From Laguncularia racemosa (taxonomy: Eukaryota > Streptophyta > Magnoliopsida > Myrtales > Combretaceae), in NCBI GenBank assembly GCA_037954665.1, contig JBBMOL010000066.1:1426001-1490000 (forward strand): a stretch of DNA of 64,000 nucleotides. The letters run 5' to 3'. The position numbers were made by a program, and so were the translations under genes. The notes under the pieces were generated by a model. That model saw nothing but the letters and a program-made list of their open reading frames with translations, searched no databases and had not been told where the DNA came from. Shown piece by piece: positions 23,758 through 35,885 of the stretch (the stretch's first letter is position 1; each line of letters starts with the position of its first letter).

Positions 23758-24848
23758 TTCAAAAAGCTAAGATATGGATTCAAATTGCTTACATAGTGCA
23801 CTGACATACAAAAGCAGTTTTAAAAATTTATCAAGTCAATTTTGGATAGAAAAAGTTAATAGACATCCTCATAATTTGTACTCGAAAAAAAGATTTAAGA
23901 TTCAATTGTGCATTTATAAAACTTTTGGATTCAAGTGGTGAAATACATAAAGTCAAATGACTTCTCACCCTTTCCCTCTAAATAATGAACTCCTTTAGTA
24001 AACACAAGTTCTTATAAAACATAGCATTTATTTTCCATTTACCGTATAGCTATTATCCATCTAAAATTGGGATAATCATAAAGGAGAGGATATACCCATA
24101 TTTTTAAGTACAAATAGAAGATATACATTATATGTTGTGCAAATTGAGGTTAAGCATTACAATGAATAATACACACTAGAATGTATGTTTATTCTTAAGT
24201 TTAAATAGATGATAATTGATTGTTACAACACCTAACAATATATAAAGGATGTATTACTCATTATAAGGTTAGCAGTATTATAATAGAAAGTTGACAACAC
24301 CCTTTATATGCACCGCATTATTTACATAAAATTTATTCTCAGATTACATCAACCAATAATCTTAACCAAATATACATCTTTCTCTTATGATTATACCATT
24401 TAATTTTTTTTTGGTTTGTTAATGATCATTTTGTTTTGTTGCAAAGTTATACAATATAATGATTCACAATTTATAACATTCAATCATTGTTTAAAAAGGA
24501 AAGTGTAAAATTTATGGAACAATATATCACCATTCTACATGGAAAAAAAATAATGATAATTTTCTTTTTTTTTAATGAATAATAGTGAAACTATTAAATT
24601 TAACTTTTATTTATTTATTATTATACCTAAAATTTAAAATCTAGACTAATATATATCAAACACCAAATCCCTTGAAAAGCCCGTGGGCCGCGGCAATGAC
24701 ACGTATAAGTGACCCACGCATCGCCCTTCCCTTCCCTCCTTATTTGAAGCCTTCATTCAAAATGAGTTTACAAAACACGCGCTCTTCTTGCTTTAAAGCA
24801 GTAGGAAGCAACAGAAGAGGATTAAAAATAGCGGGAGCAGCATTGGCA
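23758..24848. other. Region upstream of PHS1 (promoter side)
   Basis: AT-rich up to about 24660, then more GC-rich toward the gene, which is consistent with a promoter and 5' leader. No clear TATA box was chosen. An in-frame ATG at 24672 upstream of the preferred start would add 59 residues. The sequence between looks like leader rather than protein, with basic low-complexity content. Confidence 0.4.
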
Positions 24849-27576
24849 ATGGCAGTCATACATCCATCCTCCAAAGACAAAGGACACTGGAACGTTCACT
24901 TCTCTCGCTTCTTCAACCTTCCGATTCTATCTTCTCCTTCTCCTTCTCCTTTTCTCCTTCCTCGCACTTACTCTCGTCGATCTCGCACCTCCTCTGGCGT
25001 TTGGTTATCTTCTTCTTCCCTCGCTTCTCTCCATCTCCTCCATAAGTCCACCTCCTCTTCTTCCTCCATTCTCTCGGTCTCTTTGTGCGGTTATACTCTC
25101 GTAAGTTCTTCTGTTCTCCGATCTCATAGAATTTATCGATTGCTTCCATCACCGATTAGCTTGCTTACTGATGTAATTCTCCAATTATCATGAAATTTTT
25201 GCCATTGTAGCATCATTTAATCTGTTCGATGAGGAATCGAATAAATTCAATTAAATTTGCGTTGAGATTGGGTTTGAGTTCATTTTTAACAAGAGCATGA
25301 TAATCTCAGTCGGGATAATACTAATTTAGGTTCAAATTTGAAATTTAGATCTGAGACTTGGCATTCATAACGGAATTTGGTCCTTAGCTTTGTTTATATT
25401 ATTGATTAGACTATGTGAATGCCTATAATAGCTTAGTATCTAGGATCGATCATATCGGATATAATTTTCTGACTGTTTTTCAGGAAGAGCATTTTGTTTT
25501 CAAGCTGCAATTCTCCTGGCCTCAGTTGTCATGCATGTCTGGATTCCCGAACAGAGGTGGCAGAGCTCTTCTCGTGAGTTATAGAGATTGCGCTAATGAG
25601 GTAAGGCTACACGAATAATTTTTATTAACGTTCTTTCTGCTGTTGACATGAATATGCATTTTGCGATGTAGCTAATGTTTCTTGAAAGCATCCAATGTGG
25701 CTTAGGACTTATATCAAGTGCACAAACTGCAGCTTTCCACGAGATTATTGCAACTTTTCGCCTTCATCAGAAAAATAAAGGACTTAGAAACGGTTAAGAT
25801 AGGATTGCAAACGACAATGCAGTATGACATCTCTAATCTTTGAGTACTGAGATATTAATACCGCCACATCTGGTACCATTTTGGATTCACATCAGTTGGT
25901 CTCCATGATGCTGTTAGAAAAATCATTTTCAACAGAATAAGGCATGCTGCTGCAACAAGTAGCTCAAATTGTCTTTTTTTTTTTTTTTTTTGTTTCTGGG
26001 AACCTTTTAGTCATGGTCTTTAGAAGTCTTTCTGTCTCTTCAACTGCGTCCCCCTTATGGATGTGCTAAAACCTGACAGTTACTGCTATCCGTCTTTTGA
26101 AGCTTATTCTCCACAAATTCCTTTATAAAATGAATTGATTCCTATCTACAGATCCAGAAGTTTGCCCTGCAATTTGCAACAACTACTCAAGCTGAGTCAT
26201 TCGTACATGCTTTGAAAGTAAACCTTATTGCAAACGTGTCGCTATGATATTTTCTTCGAAAAATAACAAAACCAACACCTTCTAATTTTGGTATTGCTTT
26301 TTATGTTTCACCCACAGGAGACATTGAGTGGTGTAACAGAGATTGAACCTGATAACTCCCTATATGCCCTGTCCTCTCATTCTGAGTTAATTCCCTCTGA
26401 TGGATCCCCATACAGGTGAGAAGGAAGCTAGAGTCATGCCAACACTTTAAAACATTCATGGGCTTCTTGCTTAGAGAAACAAAACGACATTGATGCACAA
26501 AATCAAATGCAATTAATCTTTGGCAAGAAGAATCTAATAGTTGCTTTGTTTTCAGAACACAAGTGAAAATGAGCCATGATTTTCCTGTTCACAATCAGAC
26601 TCTCGAAGTACCAGAGAGTTTGAAACGTGAAACTGTACAATGCTCAGAGAACACTGAAATTGTTGAGAACCATGACGTTGAAACAAGCAACGTTTTCCCC
26701 GAAAAAATGAGCGACTTTGTTTCTAGAACTCAAGTGGAAATGAGCAAAGTTTTCCTCACTCATGATCAGACTCTTGATGTACCCAAGAGTATGAACCATG
26801 AAACTCTACAATGCTCAAAAAACACTGAAACAGTGGAAAACCATGGCACTGAAGGAAGCATCGGGGCTGGGGCTTTTCCTCCAAGCTTTACGTCATTACT
26901 GACTGGTTGTTGCTCTGTGGTTGAAAAAGGTAACAGCTAAAAGCAAGGTTATACAAGGAATTTCATTTGAATATTCTACTTACCTATTTCTGCATGGATT
27001 CTGCAGCAGCACTGCAGCCACATGCACCTGAAGTTCCTGATTTTAAATCTCAAATCATGGTAAGCTTGGGCACGTTTTATCTCATTGGTGTTAGATACTG
27101 GCCTCTAGAACTTCCATATAGTATCTGTTTTTGGGAGCAAGTGTTAGCTGCATCATTGATTAGTGTGTCTCACTTCACAGAGATACATGGAAGATTCTGC
27201 TTTCCAAGGTAAGTTGCATAACGTGGTTCCTTAATGCAAGTTATTCTCTTTAATTGAAAAGTTAGATTCCCCTAAGAGTACTTGCACAAAAAAGAGTAAC
27301 TATCGACCAATCAATTTGAAGTAACTGTGGAAGAAAAGTGATAATATCGATCAAAGAGAGCGATTATTGTCTCCCAGTTAAACACGTTCACCTCAATAAA
27401 GGTTCAACCTCAATTTCTCATTGAAAATCTTTGGAGTAACAAGCAAACTTTACTTTGTGCATCATTTTTATGTCCTACTATACGAATCAATTATCAAGCT
27501 TTCTTTGCCACTGCCAGATATGTTAACGCAAGTGGAAAGGGCCCTTGATGAAATTGCTGGGGATATAAAAATGTGA
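24849..27576 (+). CDS. PHS1: POOR HOMOLOGOUS SYNAPSIS 1 (PHS1), meiotic pairing protein
   Basis: Eight exons are inferred from GT-AG junctions and frame: 24849-25100, 25484-25600, 26152-26217, 26318-26415, 26556-26929, 27007-27059, 27181-27208 and 27518-27576. They total 1047 nt, an uninterrupted 348-residue protein. Recognised landmarks: W-N-V-H-F-S-R-F-F at residues 14-22, a Ser-rich linker, GVWLSSSSLASLH, then in exon 2 FSWPQLSCMSGFPNRGGRAL and in exons 3-4 IQKFALQFATTTQAESFVHA. Near the end are GAFPPSFTSLLTGCC and, in exons 7-8, RYMEDSAFQDMLTQVERALD. In maize and Arabidopsis PHS1 is needed for homologous pairing and for nuclear entry of RAD50; transfer of that role to this gene is inference. 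The start was chosen as the Met closest to the conserved W/RFF block; 24672 is an in-frame alternative. Exon 5 carries an internal duplication. This is not the unrelated phosphatase or starch phosphorylase that share the symbol. Confidence 0.83.
26556..26870 (+). repeat. Tandem duplication within PHS1 exon 5
   Basis: Unit 1 (26556-26726, 171 bp, residues 178-234) and the start of unit 2 (from 26727, residue 235 on) encode RTQVKMSHDFPVHNQTLEVP and RTQVEMSKVFLTHDQTLDVP. Similarity continues through the QCS-NTE-VENH segment to about 26865. The bases just before unit 2, CTTTGTTTCTAG, resemble the true acceptor before unit 1, CTTTGTTTTCAG. The duplication therefore appears to include the 3' end of intron 4, which is now read as exon. 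Confidence 0.8.
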
Positions 27577-28529
27577 CTATAGGTCCTTCTGGGCCTTTCC
27601 TTTTACAATAAGATCAGCAATCGACGGTGGACAAGGCCTCAACAAATGTTGTCCGTATGCAGATTTATTAGGCTTTCTTTGTGCATCATCTTCTTGGAAC
27701 ATACTCAGGCTTCTTAAAATTACTAAACGGATAGGCCGAGCTATAGTAAATATTCTTGTTTTTCAATGAGGATTTACTTTGGGATCTCTTCATAGTGTCG
27801 CTGCAGATACTTTGCTCCAGGATAAAGGGGAAATATGAAAAATGTATAAGAATGTAAAGCTACGGAACCACATGAACTTTTAAAGATCAAGCTTTTTTTG
27901 CTTATCTCAGTACTAACACTCTTCGTCTAAGAGTAAAAAAAGGATAAACAGACTTTGGAATCTAGACGAACTTCAGAAGTATCCCTCCGAAGTGAACAAT
28001 CCTGTGATAATATGTTGTTCTATATCCAATTCCTTTTTAAACAATTTTCACCAGTAATTCCCCCAAAAAAGAAAGTGAAAATCCATAGCTTTTGGATGGC
28101 ACTGTAAAACCAACAATCTGATTTGGACAATTTATCGTTATAATTTAAGCTTAGAGGCAGGTGCATTATGGCACAATATGTCTTTTGGTTCTAGTTCTAT
28201 TTATTCTTGTTTGGTCTCCTTCCAATTCAAGAATTCAAATCCTGGGAATTCGGTTAACCACCATTTTTTTGGTAATCTGCAAAGAAGGGGTATGAAATGT
28301 TATTATTTTATTTGGTTGACTTAAAGTGAATATTGGAATTACAAATAAGAAAAGTAAATAGATACCCCCAATGAAGAAAATGGCGGTGGAGGGAGAAAGT
28401 ATGTGTTTCCTCAATTTCTTTCTTACTTTCCAATAAGTGTGTCTTGAACAACGCCACGCACGGGGTTTCAGTCTACTACTTCTTTAGTCACGACAGATGC
28501 TCCAGTGGGTACTACTTCTGACTTATATA
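27577..28529. other. PHS1 3' side and spacer
   Basis: This should contain the PHS1 3' untranslated region, but no unambiguous polyadenylation signal was singled out. I see no second gene or repeat before the Tat-like element begins at 28530. Confidence 0.4.
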
Positions 28530-30397
28530 TGTAAACACCTTATTTTTTATCCTTAATCATAATAATATTTATTTTGTCAATTTTTTTAATTTTTCTTCTA
28601 TTTTGCAAAACAAAGGAAAAATATTGAAAAAAAATAAAAAAATAGAAAAAATATTCTAATTTTGGAAAATGGTGATAGAAATAACAATAAAAGATATAAA
28701 ATAATTTTTATAAATTTTTTGAATTTCAAAATAATATAAATTACATCACATATATGCAATTTGCGTAAAATAAAAAAACTAAGAAATGGGCTAGCCTAAC
28801 TGGTTCGGGCTTCGGCTTAAGTGTGTGTAGGGGGGCTCGATTGAGGGTTCGAAACGCGGGAGAAGCAGATTCGCGTTTTGCATTTTTCTTTCTTGCTTAG
28901 GACACGTGGCAGCTTTTGATTGGACAGAGGAAGTGCACGCGTTGAGCGCATGATCGTCTTCAACCTCTGTCCAAAACAATCGCCGATTGTGGGAAAAACA
29001 AAATCTAGCCGTTTTGATGCGATTTTTTTTTTTTGCACGAATCCGACAAATCTTTAACTAAAATAAGATAAATATCATCCAATTAACACAAATCGTAACA
29101 AAATCAAGGATTTACATGAATCTAGAGTAAATTGGAAATGGGTTTTAACCGTAAATTCGATTCAAGCCTATTGGAGGGAAATCCAAGCTTATCTAGCTCG
29201 ATTTTTTATGCTTATAAATAGAGTACGATAGGGGGAAGCCAAATCACAGATCAAAAGAGATAAAAGAGTGAAAATCAGAGGGTTTCGAAGCTCGCCGGAG
29301 TTCTTCCCAAGTCGTGGCTAACGATTGCCCTCTGAACCACCACCTAGAGAGGTTTTTGAAGAAAACCACCACCACAGTTAGATTGCCCACCTCGAAAAGC
29401 TTAAAAGCAACCTTCAATCGCCTTCAAAAGCCACCGGAATGCCACCAACGAGGAAATCTTCGATCGTAGTGATCTGACCCGCAATCCATATCTAGGTTAG
29501 CTGGTTTTTCCTTATTTATTTATTATTAGAATATGTGTGGAAAAAATAAAAAAATGTATATATATGAAAATAAGAAAAAAATTGTTTTTTTAGAATATGT
29601 TAATTAGAATTAGGTTTAGAGTTTTCTAAAAAATAAATATATATGTCTATTATAATTAATAGATAATTAATAAAAAATAAAAAATTTAAATTAATAAAAA
29701 AATAAATATTTTTATCACTTAGAAAACTCTTTTCATAAAAAAAATATAATTGATTTTTTTTTTAAATTAGAGGTTTTAGTTTTTTTAAATAAAAAGAATA
29801 ATAAAGCTTAAACTTAGAATTTTTTTTTGAAAATTTTTAAAATGATAATAAACGTAAACCCAACAAGTTTTCATAATTAAAATCAAAACAATCCACTAAA
29901 GTTTTTATAAAAAGTGAACTATGACTTATTTGATCTCGAATAGCAAGTACATAGGCATTCTTATGGGGCAACTCTAAAAAGAATAAAAAATCATTTTTCA
30001 AATCATTATTAGTGTAATTTTTACATCATTTTTTAATATCTTCTTCTTTATATATATATATATAAAGGATATCAGAACATGACTCAGATTTCAGAAGGAT
30101 AAGGTAGTAATTTTAAAGTTTTAATAAGATAGCCTCCGAGTCGAGAATCTCTATTTTTTCTTTCTTCTTTTTCATTTATAAAAATAAAAGAGGAGATTTT
30201 GTCGACTAGTTGTCTAAATTAGAATTAATCCGCTCAATTAGTTCTAATTCAATAATTTTTCCCAACTTCAATTGGGTAGCAACTCTAAATAAACAATAAG
30301 ATTTCTAGTTTAAGTCGATGATTTATATTGGATGAGCATAGAATCTAATATGAATCAGATTAGGAACATAATAAAAAATTTAAAATTAAACTCAACA
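28530..30397 (+). repeat. 5' LTR of the Tat-like element
   Basis: 1868 bp, TG...CA, partner of 35886-37721 and relative of the solo LTR at 10503-12632. The conserved order is: TGTAAACACC start, tRNA-like module, G-box plus GATTGG, TATA box (TATAAATA at 29213-29220), AT-rich 3' half and the GAACTA/TGA...ATTTGATC block (about 29925). Confidence 0.85.
28792..28856 (+). promoter_or_regulatory. tRNA-like A box and B box in the 5' LTR
   Basis: TAGCCTAACTGG (28792-28803) matches the A-box consensus well. GGTTCGAAACG (28846-28856) matches the B box except near its end. Spacing is 42 bases, almost the same as in the solo LTR. A TTTT run lies about 20 bases downstream. Confidence 0.4.
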
Positions 30398-30400
30398 AGA

Positions 30401-30419
30401 TGGCAACTCCACTAGGGAC
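30401..30419 (+). other. Primer-binding site, tRNA-Arg type
   Basis: TGGCAACTCCACTAGGGAC lies three bases after the LTR. It resembles the tRNA-Arg primer site known from Ogre/Tat elements (TGGCGACTC...GGGGAC), with two or three transitions. This is the main basis for placing the family near Tat/Ogre. Confidence 0.75.
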
Positions 30420-30929
30420 GTACAGTAGGCTAGCCACTTGAACTTTCTGAAATAACCATTTCTAGATATCTTTTAACTTTTACACTATAATATTACTGGC
30501 ACTAACCTTTTCTTTCAAGAATTTGATGAAATTTATTTATTTTTCTATCTTTTATTGTGTCCTCATGTATGCAATTATGTGATTAGATACGGTCAGACTC
30601 ATGTCGTATTAAGACCCTAAGACAGGGGGCTATTGTGTAGGTTCTGGGTGAAGTGATATGATCACCGTTCGACGCTGATTAGACTACCCCACCCAATACT
30701 TTGATGTGGCTTGAGATCCATTTCTTCGAGAATGCGAGAGGCTATAAAGTTTGGAGACTTGTTAGGACCCACCTATCTATATACATGAAGTCATAGGCTG
30801 ACAAATGATTAATGATATAATTCCTGTGCTCATTTTCTAGAGTTCAGATACATTTACCTGTAACAGAATCAATGATACTTTGTAAAAGATTTCATGTGTA
30901 ATTAGAAATTTCTGTTGTAATCTTGATAG

Positions 30930-32441
30930 ATGGCCAGTATCACAATCAATCGTCTCCTCCACAAGGAAATTCAAGTCTACAAACCTTTGGATCCAAAATT
31001 GGTACTAGACCATTGTTTCACTTTGTACAACCCTAAGGAATAGGCCTTCGTCCAAGAAAAGATAGGGCCCATTTTGTCATTAATGAAGATGGAAATCAAC
31101 CTACCTCTAATTCAGGTTATCTTACACCTATGGAAATTGAGCTTGTGGCTTTCTTTATTGGGCTACATGAGATCATGCCAACTCTAGAGGAATATATTCA
31201 ACTTTTGTAGGCCCTATCACTTGCCAATGGGGTTTATGTGCTAGATCTAAAGGTTGGGCCGTTCGCATTTTCAGTAAACTCCTAGGCATTCGCAAGACAG
31301 TGATCAATTGGGCATTGGGAAATACAATGGATATTACCTCCGAATGGATGAACTGGAAGCCTGGTTCATAGCTAGGTGTGATGATGGAAGCAGGAGGGAC
31401 ATTTTGTGCAGGGATCCCAAGAGTTACAAGTAAGATGAGTTTGTGCTTTCATCCTAACAGCGTTTGCAACCATACTCTTCCCTATTGGGATCTTTCATAT
31501 CCACTATAGAGTTATAGAGTTGGTAACTCAATTATTGGAAGGAAAGTCTTATATTTTGGCTTTACTAGCTGAATAGATTCGGAACCTGAATTTTGTAAAG
31601 AAGAAGGGCCATTGAATCCTTCGCTCAAACATTAACCTCATCCTCATTTGGTTTATGAGCCATCTTAAATGCTTCAGGTTGAACATGGTCAGGAGATCCT
31701 TAGCCTAGCAGGTAAACCTTGTGGATTCCTGTATAGTGTGCATGAAGTTGCCCAATGATCTTACCAGCCATAGTTAGGTAAAAGTACTCAAAGGTTTCAG
31801 TGCCAACAACATCCTCTAGATTGCTAAATGGAGCTGCTACGACAAGGTCATCCTAACATGTAGGAACTTTTAGGCTGTTCTGTTGATCGGTATCAATGGG
31901 TGCACAGGTTATCATTCAAACTTAGTGGTTTGTCAGTTTGGTACTATCTAAGACATAGTTTACAGCTATCATTGGAGGGAATCACGTTCGAATACCAAGA
32001 TCTAAGTCTGCTAGTAGCTAAGAAGATCGCTAAGTTGGCAGAGGTAAAACCTTGTGGGAAGCTCGGATTAAGAGCCCCAATATAGACCTTGGAGACTTAT
32101 ATGGTGAAGTGGGCAAACATCGAGCCACAAGAGATTTCGTGATCCACCAACTATACCAAACAGGAGAAAGGGCGTATCAAGTCCCAGATGTCACTTAACC
32201 TACGCCAAGCAATATAGGTCCAGAACTGAAAAATTACATGGAACAGGTTAGAGCTCGGATGGAAGTCTACTTTAAGGCTGTAGACTTGGATGTCTGGAAA
32301 AGTAGATTCAAAGAGTCTAACCAGAGAAACAAAGCCTTGGAAGCTTAATTGGAGAAGATTTAGGCAAGAATTAAAGAATTAGAGGCCATCATCGACGAAG
32401 AATTTTCGCCTACGCAGCCGAAGAAGAAGTCTAGGAATTAA
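30930..32441 (+). pseudogene. Decayed gag-side ORF of the Tat-like element
   Basis: An ATG at 30930 opens MASITINRLLHKEIQVYKPL, broken by stops and frame changes but followable to a TAA at 32439-32441. Segments in different frames include YLTPMEIELVAFFIGLHEIM and TLEEYIQLL (about 31120-31210), VRIFSKLLGIRKTVINWALG (about 31262-31320), and an open piece 31900-32085. The end is Lys/Glu-rich and coiled-coil-like (ARIKELEAIIDEEF, then QPKKKSRN). The layout, with a TxEEY block and a C-terminal coiled coil, recalls the large uncharacterised N-terminal proteins of some Tat-like elements (DUF7745-type), but that comparison is from memory and tentative. No zinc knuckle or protease was seen. Confidence 0.5.
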
Positions 32442-34539
32442 AAAATAGACCAAGATTGTATCTTTCCTTTTCATGTTTTCAAAGTATTGAACTCTAAGTT
32501 TGCAATATTAATTCAATATTATATCATTAATCAAATGTTGGCCCCTTTTGCATCTGTGTGAGCATCTTGTTTGCATATTTACTAAAAAACTAATAACAAT
32601 AAAAGAACAAAGCCAAGAAAATTAAAGAGTTACTAACAATAAGAGATCCTTTTAAGGTCCTAAAAGTTGCTTTTGAATGGTTAGCTTAACCCAAGGCTCA
32701 TAATCACTTACTCTGAACATAAAACCAAAGACCTCTATGACCTGCATCTCAATTTGAAAGACCCCATTTACTTTAAAAGGTCTCCTCATATGTTGATTTA
32801 GCCTAAAAACACAAAACCTTATAACTCTCTCCAATCCTAAGGGTTACACTTGAACTTTCTCTACATTAGGAGTTATATAAAATAGACATAGAGACAATTA
32901 ATTCATAGGGCACACTTTCGAAGTGACTATGGTCAATTACCAATAAGGGTATAAAGAAGACTATCCTAGATAGTTGAGTCTTGGGTAACTAAGACTAAAT
33001 CGCCTGTTCAAGTTGATAGGGGCACATAAATCCCAAGGACATCATGAGACATGGTGAATATGGGCAAATAGGGTAAAATGGAAGGATATCTTATTTGTTT
33101 AAGTGGTTTGGGATAACAAGAGGCAAACCACTTTCCAAACACCAACCCTTAAACACTTGAGAGTTGAGTGTTATTAAAGTGAGGTTTTTGGACTCATTCC
33201 TTAAAGGAGGTCTATTTTGAATTTGGTACGTTAATCAAAATCATGTTAGGTATTCATTTTCACTATCTTAAACATAATAATCCTTTGCCAACCCCATTTG
33301 AGCTTATATAAAAAAAGAGAGTTTCAAAATTTAACCATGTCAAGAACTACCCACAATGAGATGATTAAGAAGATAAGGACATTAATCAAGAAAAAAGGAA
33401 TAACTAAATAGTGCTTGCCCTAGTTATAACAATTCAAGGGTAATTTTTGCCGTGGATAATTCATTTCTTTTAATGAAAAAAAGTCTACATTTTGAAAAAA
33501 AACACACATGACCCACAAAAGATGATCACTATTGGGCTCAAAAGAAAAGGAAAAAAGATGGAAAAAGAAAATGAAAGAAAAAGAAAGAAAAGAAAAAGAA
33601 AATAAAAGAAATGAGAAAAGACTAAGAATGTAGTTAAACTTATACACAATAAAAAAGCCCAACAATACTTGAAAATGCCAAGGTTAAATACAAGAACCCA
33701 AACATTATAATTCAAAGATATATTACCCTTCTTTGAAGACTTCTCCAAATCATTGAAAATAATTTATCTTAAGAAAAAATTACTAAGGCAAGCACCATTT
33801 TAGTTTTTTCTCAAGGTTTCTTGACTTATAAACCCAAGTTGAAATGATGATTCTTTTAAACTAGCCTTAACATTAGTACTTTTCCAAAACCAATAACCAA
33901 GAGCTTATATTACATTATAAGTCTCAAAAAGGCCTAATAGATTGATCAAAGCATATTACTTGCAAGAAAGACCATAATTTTTAGAATAAAAGTCAAGAGT
34001 GACATCTAAACCAAGAGATTGTAAGGAAGTCTTATTAGATTAAACCAATTGAGAATGAGATATCTATTTCCAAATAGAATGAGAGAATTTAAAGTCACTC
34101 CTCATTAGTGTTGTTTGGCCTAAATTTTAAATATTGATGCTCCCTAAGAAGAAGATATAAGTCTTAATTGCAAGAAACCCCTCAAGAGGTGATTGATTAA
34201 GCAAAGACACCACTTTTTAAAGATTAAACCAAACCCTTCAAGTAAAATGAGGCAAAAGAGTAAGTGATTATTTAGTAGTAGGGGAGGCCTGCCCTTTATT
34301 TGAATTTTTAGGAACCCTATCAAATTCTTTACTTGCTAGCAATGTTAAAAAAATAAATAAATAAGTAAATAATTATTTGAGAAGAAGAGAAAAATTTTCA
34401 AAGTTTGCTAGAAAATACTTTAATAACTTGTCACTTTATTCTTAAGTTTAGAAGAGCAATTGTCTTGAAGATTTTTATAAAAGTTTTAGTTATCATTTGT
34501 TCAAAAGTTTTAAGTCATCCTAAACTCTTAACCGTTATT
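32442..34539. other. Non-coding internal region of the Tat-like element
   Basis: About 2.1 kb without a supported ORF. A purine-rich low-complexity tract (GAAAAGGAAAAA type) near 33540-33620 creates long but meaningless minus-strand frames rich in Phe, Ser and Leu (33420-33748). Nothing else recognised. Confidence 0.5.
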
Positions 34540-35680
34540 GGAAAAATAAGATTCTCACTTAAGAATTCACTATCAGTTAGTTAGCCCATAATAGGGCACT
34601 TTCCTAAATTTTCTCCTTCATGATTACTAGTCTAGTGAGATGTTTTCTATTTTCGATTAGTTAGCCTGTAAGAGAACTTTTCTAGAAAACCTTTTATTTG
34701 AGGTTGCTAGTCTTATAAGACGCTTCTCAACTCACAAGAAGCATTTTTTTGAAATGCTAGGTTGCTAAGATATATCCAGACATCGTTATCAGTTAGTTAG
34801 CCCACAATGTGGCACTTTCCTAGATACAACAGCTTAAAGTTAGCCCGCAATTGGGCACTTTCCCAAATGCAATAGCTTAAAGTCAGCCCGCAATGGGGCA
34901 CTTTCCTAGATATACTTTTTTAGAGTTAGCCTATAATGGGGCACTTTCTTAAACTTTCTTCTTAAGGTTGCAAATCCAAAGAGACGCTTCTCACTATCAG
35001 TTAGTTACCCACAATGGGGTAATTTCCTAAATATCCTCTCTCACGGTTGCAAGTCTAAAGAGATGCTTTCCACTATCAATTAGTTAGCTCACAATGGGGC
35101 ATTTTCCTAAACATCCTCCTATTCCAATTGCTAGTCTAGTGAGACACTTTTTATCGTCGATCAATCAGCTCGTAAGAGAACTTTTCTAGATGACCTATCC
35201 TTCATGGTTGCTAATCCAGTGAGATGCTTCCTATCATCGATTAGTCAGCTCATAAGAGCACTTTTCTAAACAATTTCTTTTTTAAGGTCGCTAGTTTAGT
35301 GAAACGCTTCCTATCATCGCTTAGTTAGCTCGTAAGAGTACTTTTCTAAATAATCTCTTTTTAAAGTTGTTAGTCCCATAAGATACTTCCTATTATCGAT
35401 TAGTTAGCTCATAGGAGCACTCTTCTAGAACATTTCTTCTTCGATAGTCGCTAGTTTAGCAAGACGCTCCCTGTTATCAATTGGTTAGCTCATAAGAGCA
35501 CTCCCATAAACAATCCCTTCTTTACAGTCGCTAGTCCTGTAGGACACTTCCTATTATCAGTCAGTTCACTCACAATAACACATTCCTAAAAAATCTCTGA
35601 GATATTTCCTATCATCGATTAGTTAACCTATAGAGCACTTTTCTATATGATATCTTACTCCAGGTTGCTAGTTTATTAGA
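34540..35680 (+). repeat. 80-bp tandem array upstream of the 3' LTR
   Basis: About 14 diverged copies of an 80-bp unit. Each contains a TTAGTTAGCYC..AA..GGGCACTTT-like half and a GCTAGTYTAGTGAGACGCTT-like half. The CTATCATCG word recurs at 35231, 35311, 35390, 35471 and 35551, showing the period. Copies at the 5' side (34790-34930) are shorter and vary more. The array lies between the ORF region and the polypurine tract, where Tat-lineage elements are known to carry variable tandem repeats. Confidence 0.8.
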
Positions 35681-35871
35681 TGTTCCTTGTTTAAGATCAC
35701 TCCCCAAGCAGTATTAATCATCACAAAGCGTTTGTGGGATCATTAGCTTAGAGCATTTTTCCTATTAGAACTAGGTTCAGATAGCCAGCCGACTATGACA
35801 TTATCCACCTAATCTATTAGCCAAAAATGGCATTTTTGTCGTCTTTGTAGTTAAGTTTTTCAAACTTTATT

Positions 35872-35885
35872 ACAAAGAGGGCAGT
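35872..35885 (+). other. Polypurine tract of the Tat-like element
   Basis: ACAAAGAGGGCAGT lies immediately before the 3' LTR start. It is partly interrupted by C and T but in the expected place. Confidence 0.55.

Noticed and set aside
24672..24848. 59-residue N-terminal extension of PHS1
   Set aside because: Kept only as an alternative. The family's conserved block begins soon after the Met at 24849, and the upstream part looks like leader sequence.
24913..25152. Minus-strand ORF of 79 codons
   Set aside because: Antisense shadow of PHS1 exon 1; its Lys/Glu-rich content comes from the Ser/Pro-rich coding strand.
33420..33748. Minus-strand ORFs that look like membrane proteins
   Set aside because: They come from a purine-rich low-complexity tract read in reverse, giving runs of Phe, Ser and Leu. 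No start context or conserved motif.
34540..35680. CRISPR-like array
   Set aside because: The repeats are long, diverged and contiguous without unique spacers, and lie inside a plant LTR element.
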